Origin: Porphyrobacter sp. ULC335
GTDB taxonomy: Bacteria; Pseudomonadota; Alphaproteobacteria; Sphingomonadales; Sphingomonadaceae
Assembly: GCF_025917005.1 (NCBI RefSeq)
Contig: NZ_CP078091.1
Coordinates: 992,001 to 1,056,000, forward strand
Direction: 5' to 3'
DNA length: 64,000 bases
The notes beneath the pieces are model-generated. The model did not search any database and had not been told where the DNA came from. It saw only the letters and a list, made by a program, of their open reading frames with translations. Of the stretch, positions 8,580-17,041 are shown in pieces. Each line of letters starts with the position of its first letter. The first letter of the stretch is position 1. Position numbers and translations under genes: made by a program.

Positions 8580-10535
8580 TCAGCTCTCCTGCCGGATGTT
8601 GACCGGATTGCTCCAGTTGCCGTCTACGAATTCCCAGCAGACGAAATCGAGACCACGGTCGCCGTCGGCGTTGCGATCCGGAATGTCGCCGCCCGCGACG
8701 AGCCAGTCCGCCACAGCATCGGCCGCATTGCGAAAGCCTGCAGGCATCTGAGCAACCGTGCTTGGCGCAAAGGGAAATTCCGCCGGATCGAACACCGAGG
8801 CCGAACCGAAGGGGTTGGCAGGATCGTTGATGAACCCGGACGGATAGGCCGCGGCATAGGTCGCAACGGCGCCCGGCCCCTCGATGGCTCGCGATGGCGG
8901 ATCGAACCATGAGAACAGGGAGCCGTCCCATGGCTCAGCCGGAAACCTCTCGCCTGTCGGGTTGCTCATCACGATGTTGTCGCCGGTGCGGATTTGCTTC
9001 TCTAGAAGGCCGCCGAGCAGATTGATGACGGTTTCGGGTGTATCGATCTGGTTCTTGTATGGATGTACCAGCGCCCCGAGCATCAGCACTTCCTGAAGGG
9101 CGCGCAGGGCATTGTAGAGGTACAGCCGATACCAGGCCAGATCGCAGCGGAACTTGGCCCAATCGATCGTGCCCGCGTCGATGGCGAGTGCGATTGCGCC
9201 GGCGATCGCTGCTCCGCCCGTCACGATGCCGCCTGTCAGAATCGATGCGACCCCGAGAATCGCGAGAATGATCGCGCACACGATGTTCTCTGGTTTGATT
9301 TTGGGGTCAATTTCCGGTGCGGGAGGGGTCGTGATTCCCCCGCTTTCCGGCCCGCCCGCCACGGTTGGCGTGGTCCACGCAGGGGGATCGGCGCAAGCCC
9401 CTGGCGCAGCGGGAGCAGATGCGTGGCAGCCGATGCTCTGTGCGCTTGATTGGAACCACAGCACCAACCATGTCATCGCATAACCATCTTGCAGGATTGC
9501 AGCATCAAGCTTGGGGCGCCTGGGGCCGAGATCGCCGTACACATCGTCATAAGCGCCGATAAAAAAGTCGGTGAACCAATCAGGAAGCGCCGAACCCAAG
9601 GGCTGTTCAGCTAGCAGCGACTGCATCATCGCATCCGGATCGAAACCGGCACCGGGCACTTCGAATGTCTTCTGCAGTTCGGCTTCGCATAGATTGGACC
9701 ACGCGTCGTATGGCTTGGTCGCCGGGCCGACCGTCGCATGACCCCACGCCCAAAGGTCGACATGATTGCCTACAAATCGGGCCCGCCACCATTCATTGCG
9801 ATATGGGGCACCGATGATGCTTGCGATCGCGCTCGCCCCGCCGGTTGCCAGCGCCCAACCGCTGATCCAGCCCAGTGCATAGGCCACCAGCTCGTCACGT
9901 CCGCTGGCCTGCGCTGCCGCCCACAGTTTCTGCGCGAACCGCCCGGTACGCCGCCACGAAAGGAACTCCCGCAGGGTCCAGAATTGCGCAGGGAAACCTC
10001 GCCCGCTTCCATCGGGGCGCGGGCGGATGATGCCGGGAGTATTGGTCGATCCAATCAGGTTCGCGATATCTACCACGATGCCGGTGTTGGTGAGGGTTCC
10101 GTCCCCGCGGATGGCGGTCACGACTGCGGTCAGCCGCTCGGCAATGTCGCCGATTTGCGCGATAGCAGGCTCCATGCCCCGCAGCGCATCGAGATCTTCC
10201 GCAGCTGCGATCGCATCTAACGTGTCGAGCAGGGTTCGGATGTCGTCGAGGATGGGCTTGAGACCGGGATTGGTGGCGGTGCCGTCACCGCCGAACAGCG
10301 AAAGGATGCGCTTCCACAAGGCGGCATAGCCCGGAACGCCGGGCGTTCCGAAAACCGGCATTTCCTGCCGGGTGGGGGTCAACTCGCCCCAGGCAGGCCC
10401 GAGCGCCCCGAAATGCGCCCATTGGGAATGGTTGTCGATCAAGGTCGCATAGGCGAAGAGATTGGCATCTGACGAGGCAGCAAGGCGGTTTCTGAGCCCG
10501 ACTAGCCCACTCAGTCGTGTCGTAATTCCAAGCAT
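8580..10535 (-). CDS. Unknown 651-aa protein, first gene of operon
   Basis: The family is not recognised. The start ATG 10535 has a strong GGGAGG site. The N-terminal ~270 residues are helical. Residues ~390-410 hold a proline-rich hinge (TTPPAPEIDPKIKPE). This is followed by one strongly hydrophobic Gly/Ala-rich helix pair (IVCAIILAILGVASILTGG onward), a possible membrane-insertion segment. The C-terminus has an acidic patch, DRNADGDRGLDF, which could bind a divalent cation. Several aromatic WxxG-like motifs (LAWYRLYLYNAL, PWDGSLFSWFD) recur. A long helical protein with one glycine-rich hydrophobic hairpin recalls pore-forming or structural proteins, but that is speculation. It is followed by two tightly spaced genes that end at a hairpin. 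Confidence 0.75.
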   Translation of the reverse strand: MLGITTRLSGLVGLRNRLAASSDANLFAYATLIDNHSQWAHFGALGPAWGELTPTRQEMPVFGTPGVPGYAALWKRILSLFGGDGTATNPGLKPILDDIRTLLDTLDAIAAAEDLDALRGMEPAIAQIGDIAERLTAVVTAIRGDGTLTNTGIVVDIANLIGSTNTPGIIRPRPDGSGRGFPAQFWTLREFLSWRRTGRFAQKLWAAAQASGRDELVAYALGWISGWALATGGASAIASIIGAPYRNEWWRARFVGNHVDLWAWGHATVGPATKPYDAWSNLCEAELQKTFEVPGAGFDPDAMMQSLLAEQPLGSALPDWFTDFFIGAYDDVYGDLGPRRPKLDAAILQDGYAMTWLVLWFQSSAQSIGCHASAPAAPGACADPPAWTTPTVAGGPESGGITTPPAPEIDPKIKPENIVCAIILAILGVASILTGGIVTGGAAIAGAIALAIDAGTIDWAKFRCDLAWYRLYLYNALRALQEVLMLGALVHPYKNQIDTPETVINLLGGLLEKQIRTGDNIVMSNPTGERFPAEPWDGSLFSWFDPPSRAIEGPGAVATYAAAYPSGFINDPANPFGSASVFDPAEFPFAPSTVAQMPAGFRNAADAVADWLVAGGDIPDRNADGDRGLDFVCWEFVDGNWSNPVNIRQES

Positions 10536-10753
10536 ATTTCATCCTCCCGTGCAGAATGCTGCATGAGTGACTTGGTTTGGAAGCGGCAAACATGTTTTGC
10601 TTAGACGTGCTTTTTCGGGCCCAAAGATATACTTTAGGAAAATTTCCGAAGATTGAATCAGTTTACTTGTTAATTGATCCCAATAAACAGAGTTTTACTG
10701 AGTTAAGTGCGACTCGGAGTATAACAACTAGTTGAAGGCAATTCCATCTCTGA
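10536..10753. promoter_or_regulatory. AT-rich promoter region of the three-gene operon
   Basis: These 218 bp are clearly more AT-rich than the flanking DNA and lie directly upstream of the 651-aa gene. They contain the palindrome GGAAAATTTCC at 10637-10647. No single -35/-10 pair stands out. The drop in GC suggests either a strongly regulated promoter or acquired DNA. Confidence 0.45.
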
Positions 10754-11671
10754 TCAAAACCTTCCCAAGGCATGCGCATCCATGATGTTGATTTTAGGAC
10801 CAATTTTGAGAATTAGCGATGATGTTTTGTCGAATTCATACAATTCGCCATCGAATACGATACCATCACAACGATCGATTTGTGTCTGCGGTGCCCGAAA
10901 GTATTGAACTCCGGGATTCTTTGAATCTCCGCGCAGCATTGGCCAGCAACCTAACAGCAGGCCGGAACGTGGAACCTTGAGAGCGGTAAATCCCAGTTCG
11001 GCCGAGCCGATAGGCTGACGGCCGAATGGTCGAAACCACAGGAAGGGCTCGGTGATTGTCCCCGCCGCTACCAGATCGAAATACTCGCGCTCAGTGGAAC
11101 CGAGAGCGATTTCCACCCCAGAGTGCGTCAGTCGGCCCGTGGCGGCCATAACGACGGAACGAATGACCGCGGCGGTTCCCCGGCGCGGCAGGACCGCATA
11201 GCTTCTGGCTGCTGCAAACCCTAGACCTGCCGCCATGGTGAACCCGATCCGAGTTATCGCTCCTTCCAGCCGTAGCATATGCTGCTGGCGTGCGGGCATT
11301 GCGTCGGCGATCAGCGTGCGCAAGAACACCTGGTCGGATCGTCCCGAGAAGCCGAACGCTCTCGCAATCCCATTGATCGTTCCGCCCGCAAGCGGAAGTA
11401 TAGTCGCGGAGCACCTCGTTGTGTCCATCGCATTTACGAGGTGATGCAGAGTGCCGTCTCCGCCTAGACTGGCGATGACATCAACCTCACGCTCACGTAA
11501 AATGGCAACCGCGGCTTCCAGATCCGCGATGCACGATGTGACCAGCACATTTGTGTCCGGGATGGCACCTTTCCAGAACTGATTGCGCTCAAGGTAGCGC
11601 GGGGCCTGACGGGCATGTGAATTGATGATCAAGCCGAACCTTTGCCTCTGTGAAGCCATAGAACCGGACAT
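10754..11671 (-). CDS. Diacylglycerol-kinase-family lipid kinase
   Basis: Soluble kinase of the DagK/YegS/LCB5 superfamily, expected to phosphorylate a lipid alcohol such as diacylglycerol or a sphingoid base with ATP. Early residues carry the family start GLIINSHAR. The catalytic nucleotide-binding loop is SLGGDGTLHHLVNA, followed by LPLAGGTINGIARAFG (the usual GT.ND is here GT.NG). ATG 11671 follows GAGAG; the frame is open further upstream to 11989 but that stretch overlaps a dispersed repeat and reads as non-coding. At 305 aa it has the usual length. The real lipid substrate cannot be told from sequence. Confidence 0.85.
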   Translation of the reverse strand: MSGSMASQRQRFGLIINSHARQAPRYLERNQFWKGAIPDTNVLVTSCIADLEAAVAILREREVDVIASLGGDGTLHHLVNAMDTTRCSATILPLAGGTINGIARAFGFSGRSDQVFLRTLIADAMPARQQHMLRLEGAITRIGFTMAAGLGFAAARSYAVLPRRGTAAVIRSVVMAATGRLTHSGVEIALGSTEREYFDLVAAGTITEPFLWFRPFGRQPIGSAELGFTALKVPRSGLLLGCWPMLRGDSKNPGVQYFRAPQTQIDRCDGIVFDGELYEFDKTSSLILKIGPKINIMDAHALGRF

Positions 11672-11886
11672 TTTTGTTCTCTCATCCAATACACCTTGAG
11701 AGCATAGCACAGCTGGCGCCGGTTGCCGTCTCGTCCGTGCGCAATAGGCGGCGGCATTGAGACACCACCCAAACCGAGGCAGTCGGCAGTCGGCCCAGTC
11801 TGCATCGTGATGTAAGGTCGATCGGCTGTGGACTTGGAGTCGGATTGCGACCCAGGCTCGGTCGTTCACGATCTCCAGATTGAACG

Positions 11887-11972
11887 ACTGCGTCCGCCGA
11901 AAGCCGCCAGGCGGCTTTCGGGATCGAGCTCCGACCCCGCTGATGACTGCAGCTGGGTGGGAAGCGGACAGA
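11887..11972 (+). repeat. Dispersed intergenic repeat, copy D (short)
   Basis: Shares AGCCGCCA...GCTTT.GGGATCG and the tail CTGGGTGGGAAGCGGA with copies at 14171, 15308 and 17983. This copy is shorter and lies upstream of the lipid kinase gene, whose false N-terminal extension runs through it. Confidence 0.6.
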
Positions 11973-12047
11973 CGGATCATTGCTTCCACGCGTGAGCCAT
12001 ATGGGCAGGGCGAGCGATGTTTGCAGTTGTGTGATTGGCGCGTTCAA

Positions 12048-12737
12048 TTAGGCGCTGTCTGCTGGAAACAGCCTATGGAACGCCTCGATCCCAGAGCGCG
12101 AAAAAGAAACCACTCGGGATTTTTGATCACGCTTGGCCCAAGACAACTCTTCGAACCTGTTGAGAAATGCGCGCCCAAGACTACCTGCCAGATGCGACGT
12201 TCGCTCGCTCCAATCCAGGCATTCTCGACATAGCGGCGAACGCGCCCTCTTTAGCGATTCAACGTCAATCCCCAAATCCATTGCCAAAGACGCGCCTGAG
12301 CCGGTCAGGGTGAGATCGCCGCTCTCAAGAACGAGTTGTCCCTTGGCAACCAGGCTATCGAACATCCGCGTGCCCATGCTTCCAGCCAAATGGTTGTAGC
12401 AAACCCGTGCTTCGCGCAATTCTAGGTTCTTTGGACCCGTCCGTTTGCGCATATGACCTGCCTCAGCCGCCAAGCCCATCAAACTTTCAAGAACATACGC
12501 GACTTCATCGCTGGCGAGCGAGAAATACTTGTGCCGCCCTTGCTTGCGCGGGCGTAGCAGCCGACTGGCGGCAAGCTTCGACAAATGCGAGCTGGCTGTC
12601 TGGACCGTAACGCCCGCCTCGTCGGCAAGCTCGCTCACAGTCAGCGCTTTCCCGCCCATCAATGCCGTTAGCATGTTGGCGCGGGCCGGGTCGCCAATCA
12701 TCGTGGCGATAAAAGCGAAATCCGGACCTTCTTTCAT
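12048..12737 (-). CDS. ArsR-family winged-helix repressor
   Basis: The N-terminal ~95 residues form a winged helix: MIGDPARANMLTALMGG (helix 1), LTVSELADEAGV, then recognition helix TASSHLSKLAASRLL and the wing GRHKYFSL. The C-terminal ~130 residues contain a CRECLDWSER segment with two nearby cysteines (plus another Cys in VCYNHLAG), which could sense metal or thiols. This longer form (229 aa) is typical of ArsR proteins that control small-molecule or export genes rather than arsenic. It is divergent from the NIPSNAP/ABM/LysE operon and has a perfect inverted repeat at its own start codon, so autoregulation and control of the operon are likely. Confidence 0.88.
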   Translation of the reverse strand: MKEGPDFAFIATMIGDPARANMLTALMGGKALTVSELADEAGVTVQTASSHLSKLAASRLLRPRKQGRHKYFSLASDEVAYVLESLMGLAAEAGHMRKRTGPKNLELREARVCYNHLAGSMGTRMFDSLVAKGQLVLESGDLTLTGSGASLAMDLGIDVESLKRARSPLCRECLDWSERTSHLAGSLGRAFLNRFEELSWAKRDQKSRVVSFSRSGIEAFHRLFPADSA

Positions 12738-12738
12738 A

Positions 12739-12756
12739 CTTCGACCCTAATCGAAG
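12739..12756. promoter_or_regulatory. Inverted repeat, likely ArsR operator
   Basis: CTTCGA - 6 bp - TCGAAG, a perfect dyad directly next to the ArsR start codon in the 75-bp divergent region. Its position would let ArsR block both promoters. Confidence 0.65.
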
Positions 12757-12812
12757 CATTCAGTCCGCACAATCGCCTAGCCGGGTGAAGATTCACTTGG
12801 AAAGAGACTGTT

Positions 12813-13142
12813 ATGCTCACCTGTATAATTCGCTACCAAATCGACCCGACGAAGAAGGCGCAATTCTCGGAGTACGCCCGCAACTGGGGCCAGGCCATCC
12901 CGCGCTGTGGAGCCGATTTGATCGGCTACTACGCACCCCATGAGGGGTCATCGACGCTGGCCTATGGCATCTACAACATAGAAAGCCTTGCCGATTACGA
13001 GGCCTACCGCACGCGGCTGGCGGCGGACCCGCTGGGTCGGGAGAATTATGAGTTCGCGCAAAAAGAGAAATTCCTTCTGCGCGAGGACCGGACGTTCCTG
13101 AAGCTGGCATCAGGCCCGCATCATCCAGGAGTCACGGCATGA
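12813..13142 (+). CDS. NIPSNAP-family protein
   Basis: 109-aa ferredoxin-like dimeric alpha/beta barrel. The opening strand (MLTCIIRYQIDPTKKAQFSEYARNW, described not quoted in full) and the segment YGIYNIESLADYEAYR are typical NIPSNAP features, ending with the usual PG near the C-terminus. The biochemical role of bacterial NIPSNAP proteins is poorly defined. It is the first gene of a three-gene operon; it overlaps the next start by 4 bp (ATGA), showing translational coupling. Confidence 0.85.
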   Translation: MLTCIIRYQIDPTKKAQFSEYARNWGQAIPRCGADLIGYYAPHEGSSTLAYGIYNIESLADYEAYRTRLAADPLGRENYEFAQKEKFLLREDRTFLKLASGPHHPGVTA

Positions 13143-13483
13143 TCGCAGTGATATTTGAATTGGAACCAACAGAGGGGCGTCTGGGCGAGTATCTCGATAT
13201 CGCCGCCCAAATGCGTCCGATGCTGGACGAGGTCGAGGGCTTCATCTCGGTCGAGCGATTTCAGAGCCTGAGCGACCCTCGCAGATTTGTCTCACTATCG
13301 TTTTTCAAGGATGAGGAGGCCATCATTCGCTGGCGCAATCTGGACGCACACCGACGTGCGCAGGCGCAGGGGCGGAAGGGCATCTTTGACCATTACCGCC
13401 TGCGTATCGCCAGAGTCATCAGGGACTATGGCAAGTTTGACCGCGACGAGGCTCCGTCCGACAGCAAGGCCGCACACACATGA
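13139..13483 (+). CDS. Antibiotic-biosynthesis-monooxygenase (ABM) family protein
   Basis: 114 aa with the ABM dimeric barrel: MIAVIFELEP, MRPMLDEVEGFISVERF, SLSFFKDEEAIIRWRN and H at the position of the conserved HxxAQ motif (DAHRRAQAQG). The family includes cofactor-free oxygenases and heme-handling enzymes; this one lacks enough context to choose. The start overlaps the NIPSNAP stop and its stop overlaps the LysE start, both by 4 bp. Two barrel proteins plus an exporter suggest modification or clearance of one small metabolite. Confidence 0.85.
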   Translation: MIAVIFELEPTEGRLGEYLDIAAQMRPMLDEVEGFISVERFQSLSDPRRFVSLSFFKDEEAIIRWRNLDAHRRAQAQGRKGIFDHYRLRIARVIRDYGKFDRDEAPSDSKAAHT

Positions 13484-14097
13484 GTTCGTTTATCTTAACA
13501 GCCTGGGTTGCGCTTGCTGTGGCGGCGATATCGCCCGGGCCAAACCTCGTCGCGGTAGCCTCCCGCGCTCTCGGTTCTGGGAGAAACGCGGCTCTGCATG
13601 TCGCCGCAGGATTGGCCACTGGTGCATTCCTATGGTCATTCCTAACAGCAGTAGGGCTAGGCGCGTTGTTTGACACCTACCCCGTAATGCTGCGCTTAAT
13701 GGGCTTATTTGGTGGTGCCTATCTCTTCTGGCTTGGCCTAAAGGGATGGCGGGCCGTCTTGACCGGCCAAGGCGGGCAAATTGCGCCAGCAATAGGACAG
13801 GGCGCACGACAAGATTTTCTGCACGGATTCACGGTGACAGTCACAAACCCAAAGGTTGCCCTGCTTTGGGCATCCCTTTCCACATTCGTGGGCTCGGAAA
13901 TCGCCGACTGGCCGGCCCTCCTGCTCTTCACGATGGGATCAGCCATCATCGCATTCTTCATTTACGGCACATACGGATGGTTTTTTTCGATTGGGGGTAT
14001 CCGAGACTTATATTCGCGATTTCATGCCGCGAGCGAGGCGATCTTTGGCACTCTGTTCTGCGGGCTGGGAATGGTCTTGGTGCATCGCTCACTTTAG
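13480..14097 (+). CDS. LysE/RhtB-family exporter
   Basis: 205-aa inner-membrane protein with about six hydrophobic segments. The family signature SPGPNLVAVASRALGSGR lies after the first helix, followed by GLATGAFLWSFLTAVGLGALF and the YLFWLGLKGWR segment. LysE/RhtB proteins export amino acids or related small molecules by proton antiport. It is the last gene of the ArsR-controlled operon, and is likely the efflux partner of the two small upstream enzymes. The substrate is unknown. Confidence 0.88.
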   Translation: MSSFILTAWVALAVAAISPGPNLVAVASRALGSGRNAALHVAAGLATGAFLWSFLTAVGLGALFDTYPVMLRLMGLFGGAYLFWLGLKGWRAVLTGQGGQIAPAIGQGARQDFLHGFTVTVTNPKVALLWASLSTFVGSEIADWPALLLFTMGSAIIAFFIYGTYGWFFSIGGIRDLYSRFHAASEAIFGTLFCGLGMVLVHRSL

Positions 14098-14170
14098 CAC
14101 AGCGGGTTTTTGCCGGACGTGCAGCACGAGTTACCCAGGCAACTGCTCAGTGACTTGCCGCGACCCTCGC

Positions 14171-14310
14171 GAATGACCGCAAGGGGGTCGGTTTGAGAAT
14201 TTCGGCTTTCGGCGAAAAATCCGTTGAAGCTGCCAGTCAGGTTTCAGGATCGCGCCGAGTAGCCGGGCATGGCCGCTCGTGGGTGGTTTTCGGAAAGGCG
14301 ACTTATGGTC
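14171..14310 (+). repeat. Dispersed intergenic repeat, copy C
   Basis: Contains ATGACCGCAAGGGGGTCGG, then GAAGCTGCC...CAGGATCGCG, then GCATGGCCG.TCGTGGGTGG...CGGAAAGGCG. The three blocks occur in the same order in copies A (17983) and B (15308). It lies between two convergent genes. Confidence 0.75.
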
Positions 14311-14340
14311 GAGCAGTAGCGGAAGGGCGGTGCCTTTCGC

Positions 14341-15249
14341 CTATGGCGATTTTGGCCCGGATGCACTGATGGCGCCTACCCAGAAAAAACCGTCAAAGGT
14401 CGATTGCTCGTTCGACGCATCAGTCTGTTCGATCCTGATGAACGGTTCTGATCCCAAATTCGGCTCCCCCTTCGTGGAGTGCGGACCACAGTCGATGTCG
14501 TCGGATTTTACTGGACCTTTGGTCCGATCGACGCCGGGCCTCAACAGGCAATTCCAGCTCGTTCCGTCGGCAAAGCGCATGTTCAACGAGACCGTCTTGC
14601 CATACTGCGAAAGACGCAGCGCCATGGGATCAAAGTCGTATCCGCCTCGGCTGACTGGGGTCTTCATGGCGTGAAAATTGCCAACAAGGACAAGCACATG
14701 GTCATAGGTTGGCGACGTTGATGCAATAGCTATGTTTTCAGCTTGCGCCGCTTCCCAAGGTCCTTGCCCAGTTAAGTTGGAAAATCGATCCGCTTGTTGT
14801 TCGTCTCTGAACCCGTTGAATGCGATGATGCTTAACGGCGCGCCGCTCTGCTTAACCCGGTGTAGCCGAACCAGCAGGTCAAACATCGCCGAACTGCTGC
14901 GCCCGTCCGAGCCTTCGGCAAATAGCAAAGTGCGCAGTCGTTGCTCGAAATCATCCGAGTTCCATGCAGACTGAAGAGCCTCGTTTTCGGCTGCATCGTG
15001 CTCAATCGCAACAAGCACACGGTTGTTTTCGCGTCCCAACGTACACGCTAGGGAGCCAACGAAATTCGGCCCTTCATTGGTCCCGTGCAATTCTCCGAAC
15101 ACAACGAAGCGTGCGTTGAGTTCCGCCACATCCGACCATCCGCGAGGTAAATCACAGTGGATGGCAGCCAGCTCCGGTTCTTCTGCCGACGCCGCGGCAC
15201 CACCTACCGAGGCAAGGGCGGATGCGAGGACAAAGAAAAGCTGCTTCAT
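14341..15249 (-). CDS. Secreted TIKI/ChaN/EreA-like protein
   Basis: 302 aa. ATG 15249 starts a clear signal peptide (MKQLFFVLASALASVGGAAASA). The mature part carries FVVFGELHGTNEGP near residue 50 and VLVLVGNFHAMK near residue 210. These His/Glu motifs are typical of the ChaN/TIKI/erythromycin-esterase fold, where they bind metal or heme or catalyse hydrolysis. A cysteine pair (CDLP; SLACTLG) could form a disulfide in the periplasm. It is probably a periplasmic hydrolase or iron-related protein. The frame open to 15360 overlaps a repeat copy and is not used. Specific substrate not known. Confidence 0.65.
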   Translation of the reverse strand: MKQLFFVLASALASVGGAAASAEEPELAAIHCDLPRGWSDVAELNARFVVFGELHGTNEGPNFVGSLACTLGRENNRVLVAIEHDAAENEALQSAWNSDDFEQRLRTLLFAEGSDGRSSSAMFDLLVRLHRVKQSGAPLSIIAFNGFRDEQQADRFSNLTGQGPWEAAQAENIAIASTSPTYDHVLVLVGNFHAMKTPVSRGGYDFDPMALRLSQYGKTVSLNMRFADGTSWNCLLRPGVDRTKGPVKSDDIDCGPHSTKGEPNLGSEPFIRIEQTDASNEQSTFDGFFWVGAISASGPKSP

Positions 15250-15307
15250 GCTTTGGTCTCCCGGACATGACCATAATGTCAGCTTTTTCAGGACATTCAA
15301 CCAAGCT

Positions 15308-15444
15308 AATGTCCGCAACGGGGTCGCTTTGAGAAATTCCGCTTCTGGCGAGAATCCCATCGAAGCTGCCGGACAGGTTCTAGGATCGCGGCGACCGCCC
15401 GCTCATGGCAGATGATGGGTGGATTCCGGACGGGCAGCGTCCAC
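15308..15444 (+). repeat. Dispersed intergenic repeat, copy B
   Basis: Contains ATGTCCGCAACGGGGTCGC, TTTGAGAAATTCCGCTT.TGGCGA, GAAGCTGCC..ACAGGTTCTAGGATCGCG and ATGATGGGTGGATTCCGGACG. Blocks match copy C closely (both have the TTTGAGAA segment) and copy A more loosely. Confidence 0.75.
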
Positions 15445-15592
15445 TATTGCCGTCGAGTCTGCGCTATTTCAGACCAGTCAACCGACGATAGTTCAACCCG
15501 CCCGAGCGAGGCAGCCGTTGCGTGAGAATCCTGCCTTGGCCCGCACCAGATTATGACTTGCAAGGTCGGGCAGCTCTCAATACTCCCCAGCA

Positions 15593-16162
15593 ATGCCGAC
15601 AGCCAACAATGCCGATGCCCGCCGTGCAGAGCTGTCCGGCCTAATTGCTCGCGTAGCGCGCGGGGACCGAAGAGCGCTGAACGCCGTCTATGATCGCACA
15701 TCGGCAAAACTCTATGGCGTGTGTCTTCAAATCGCACGCGATCGCGATGCGGCAGACGACATCCTCCAGTCCGTCTATCTTAAAGTCTGGAACCGTGCTG
15801 GACGCTTCAATCCCGATTTTGCCAGCCCGATTACTTGGCTATGCGCCATCGCCCGAAATGCGGCCATTGACTGGGTGCGCAAGCACGGCAGCCCCGCCCT
15901 GGTGGCGCCCCGCGCAGCTGAAGCCGGCGACGCGGGGTTCGATGAAGCGCTGGCAGTGATGGCGGCGGCTGAGGATCGTGCGCAGATCTTTGACTGCCTT
16001 GAGGCGCTTTCGCCCCAACAGCAGCGCGCAATCACCCTCGCCTTTTTCGACGGATTGAGCCATTCGGAACTTGCAACCACGATGCGAACACCGCTCGGGA
16101 CAACCAAAAGCTGGATTCGCAGAGGCTTGCTAGAGTTGCGGGGGTGCCTCCAAGGTGACTGA
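15593..16162 (+). CDS. ECF-type RNA polymerase sigma factor
   Basis: 189 aa. Region 2 is seen in VYDRTSAKLYGVCLQIARDRDAADDILQ, with the promoter-melting part SVYLKVWNRAGRF and SPITWLCAIARNAAIDWVRK. Region 4 has LEALSPQQQRAITLAFFDGLSHSELA then a helix-turn-helix with TPLGTTKSWIRRGLLELR. It belongs to the SigK/EcfG-unrelated ECF group that pairs with RskA-like anti-sigma factors. It overlaps the anti-sigma start by 8 bp, so the pair is co-translated. An outer-membrane barrel gene follows and may belong to the regulon. Confidence 0.92.
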   Translation: MPTANNADARRAELSGLIARVARGDRRALNAVYDRTSAKLYGVCLQIARDRDAADDILQSVYLKVWNRAGRFNPDFASPITWLCAIARNAAIDWVRKHGSPALVAPRAAEAGDAGFDEALAVMAAAEDRAQIFDCLEALSPQQQRAITLAFFDGLSHSELATTMRTPLGTTKSWIRRGLLELRGCLQGD

Positions 16163-16862
16163 CGAACTCACACCCGAACAAGCCACGTTGGCAGCCGAGC
16201 TCGCTCTCGGGGTGCTCGAAGGTGAGGAGCGAGCCGAAGCCTTGAGGCTTTCATTATCCAACCCAGCCTTCGCTGCGCAGGTCGTGGAGTGGCGGCAACG
16301 CCTCGATCCCCTCAGCGAAGCGTTTGAGGAAGCTCCGCCTCCCGACTTGTGGGCGGCGATTGATGCGCGGCTGGATGACAACCGGACCACCGGCGAGGTC
16401 GGCAAGCTCCGTCTTTGGCAAGGCGCCGCCGCGCTTTCAGGAGCGATGGCGGCAAGCCTCGCGGCGATCATGCTGTTCGGCCCTTTTTCCCCACGTGAGG
16501 ACGGCGTCCCCCCCGCTGCTGCCAGCCCCGCGCCCGTGGTCATAGCCCAACTTGCAGGGGGAGACGGAGCCTTGCTCGCTGCCAGCATCGGACCCGCGAG
16601 CCAGTACCTCGACATTCGGGCAGTCGCCCTGCCTGACACCGATCTGACGCCTGAACTCTGGGTCATACCCGGCGATGGCGTGCCCCGCTCGCTGGGCCTG
16701 ATTGCATCCAACGGCACGACGCAGGTGATGCTACCTGAACGCCTGAGGCCGCTGGTGGTCGACGGCGCTATTCTTGCGGTTTCGCTGGAGTCCCCGGAAG
16801 GTGCGCCTCACACGGCGCCAAGCACCACGCCGATCGCGACAGGAAAAATTTCAGCGATCTGA
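16155..16862 (+). CDS. RskA-type anti-sigma factor
   Basis: 235 aa, start GTG 16155 inside the end of the sigma gene. The N-terminal ~80 residues are helical and cytoplasmic (ELALGVLEGEERAEALRLSL; FAAQVVEWRQRLDPLSEAFEE), the sigma-binding part. One membrane helix follows (GAMAASLAAIMLFG, ~residues 95-112), then a periplasmic RskA-like domain with APVVIAQLAGGDG and PELWVIPGDGVPRSLGLI. No CxxC/HxxxC zinc motif is present, so sensing is probably proteolytic (RIP) rather than zinc/thiol based. Confidence 0.88.
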   Translation: MTDELTPEQATLAAELALGVLEGEERAEALRLSLSNPAFAAQVVEWRQRLDPLSEAFEEAPPPDLWAAIDARLDDNRTTGEVGKLRLWQGAAALSGAMAASLAAIMLFGPFSPREDGVPPAAASPAPVVIAQLAGGDGALLAASIGPASQYLDIRAVALPDTDLTPELWVIPGDGVPRSLGLIASNGTTQVMLPERLRPLVVDGAILAVSLESPEGAPHTAPSTTPIATGKISAI

Positions 16863-17041
16863 GCCTGCCGCATCTGATCGTCTTCAGATCCTCGTATCTT
16901 CAACCGAGAGAGCGGGCTGCGAAGTCTTATTTGCGGCCGGCGATAGCCCCCGTCGGTGCCGACAGGACGATTGTCACGGCAATCGCCCCGCTTTCTCGCG
17001 CACGTGAAGTTCACAAGAATCGCGATTTCCAGGAGTATTTC

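Noticed and set aside
11672..11989. N-terminal extension of the lipid kinase frame
   Set aside because: It runs through a dispersed repeat copy and lacks a ribosome site; the kinase family begins at 11671.
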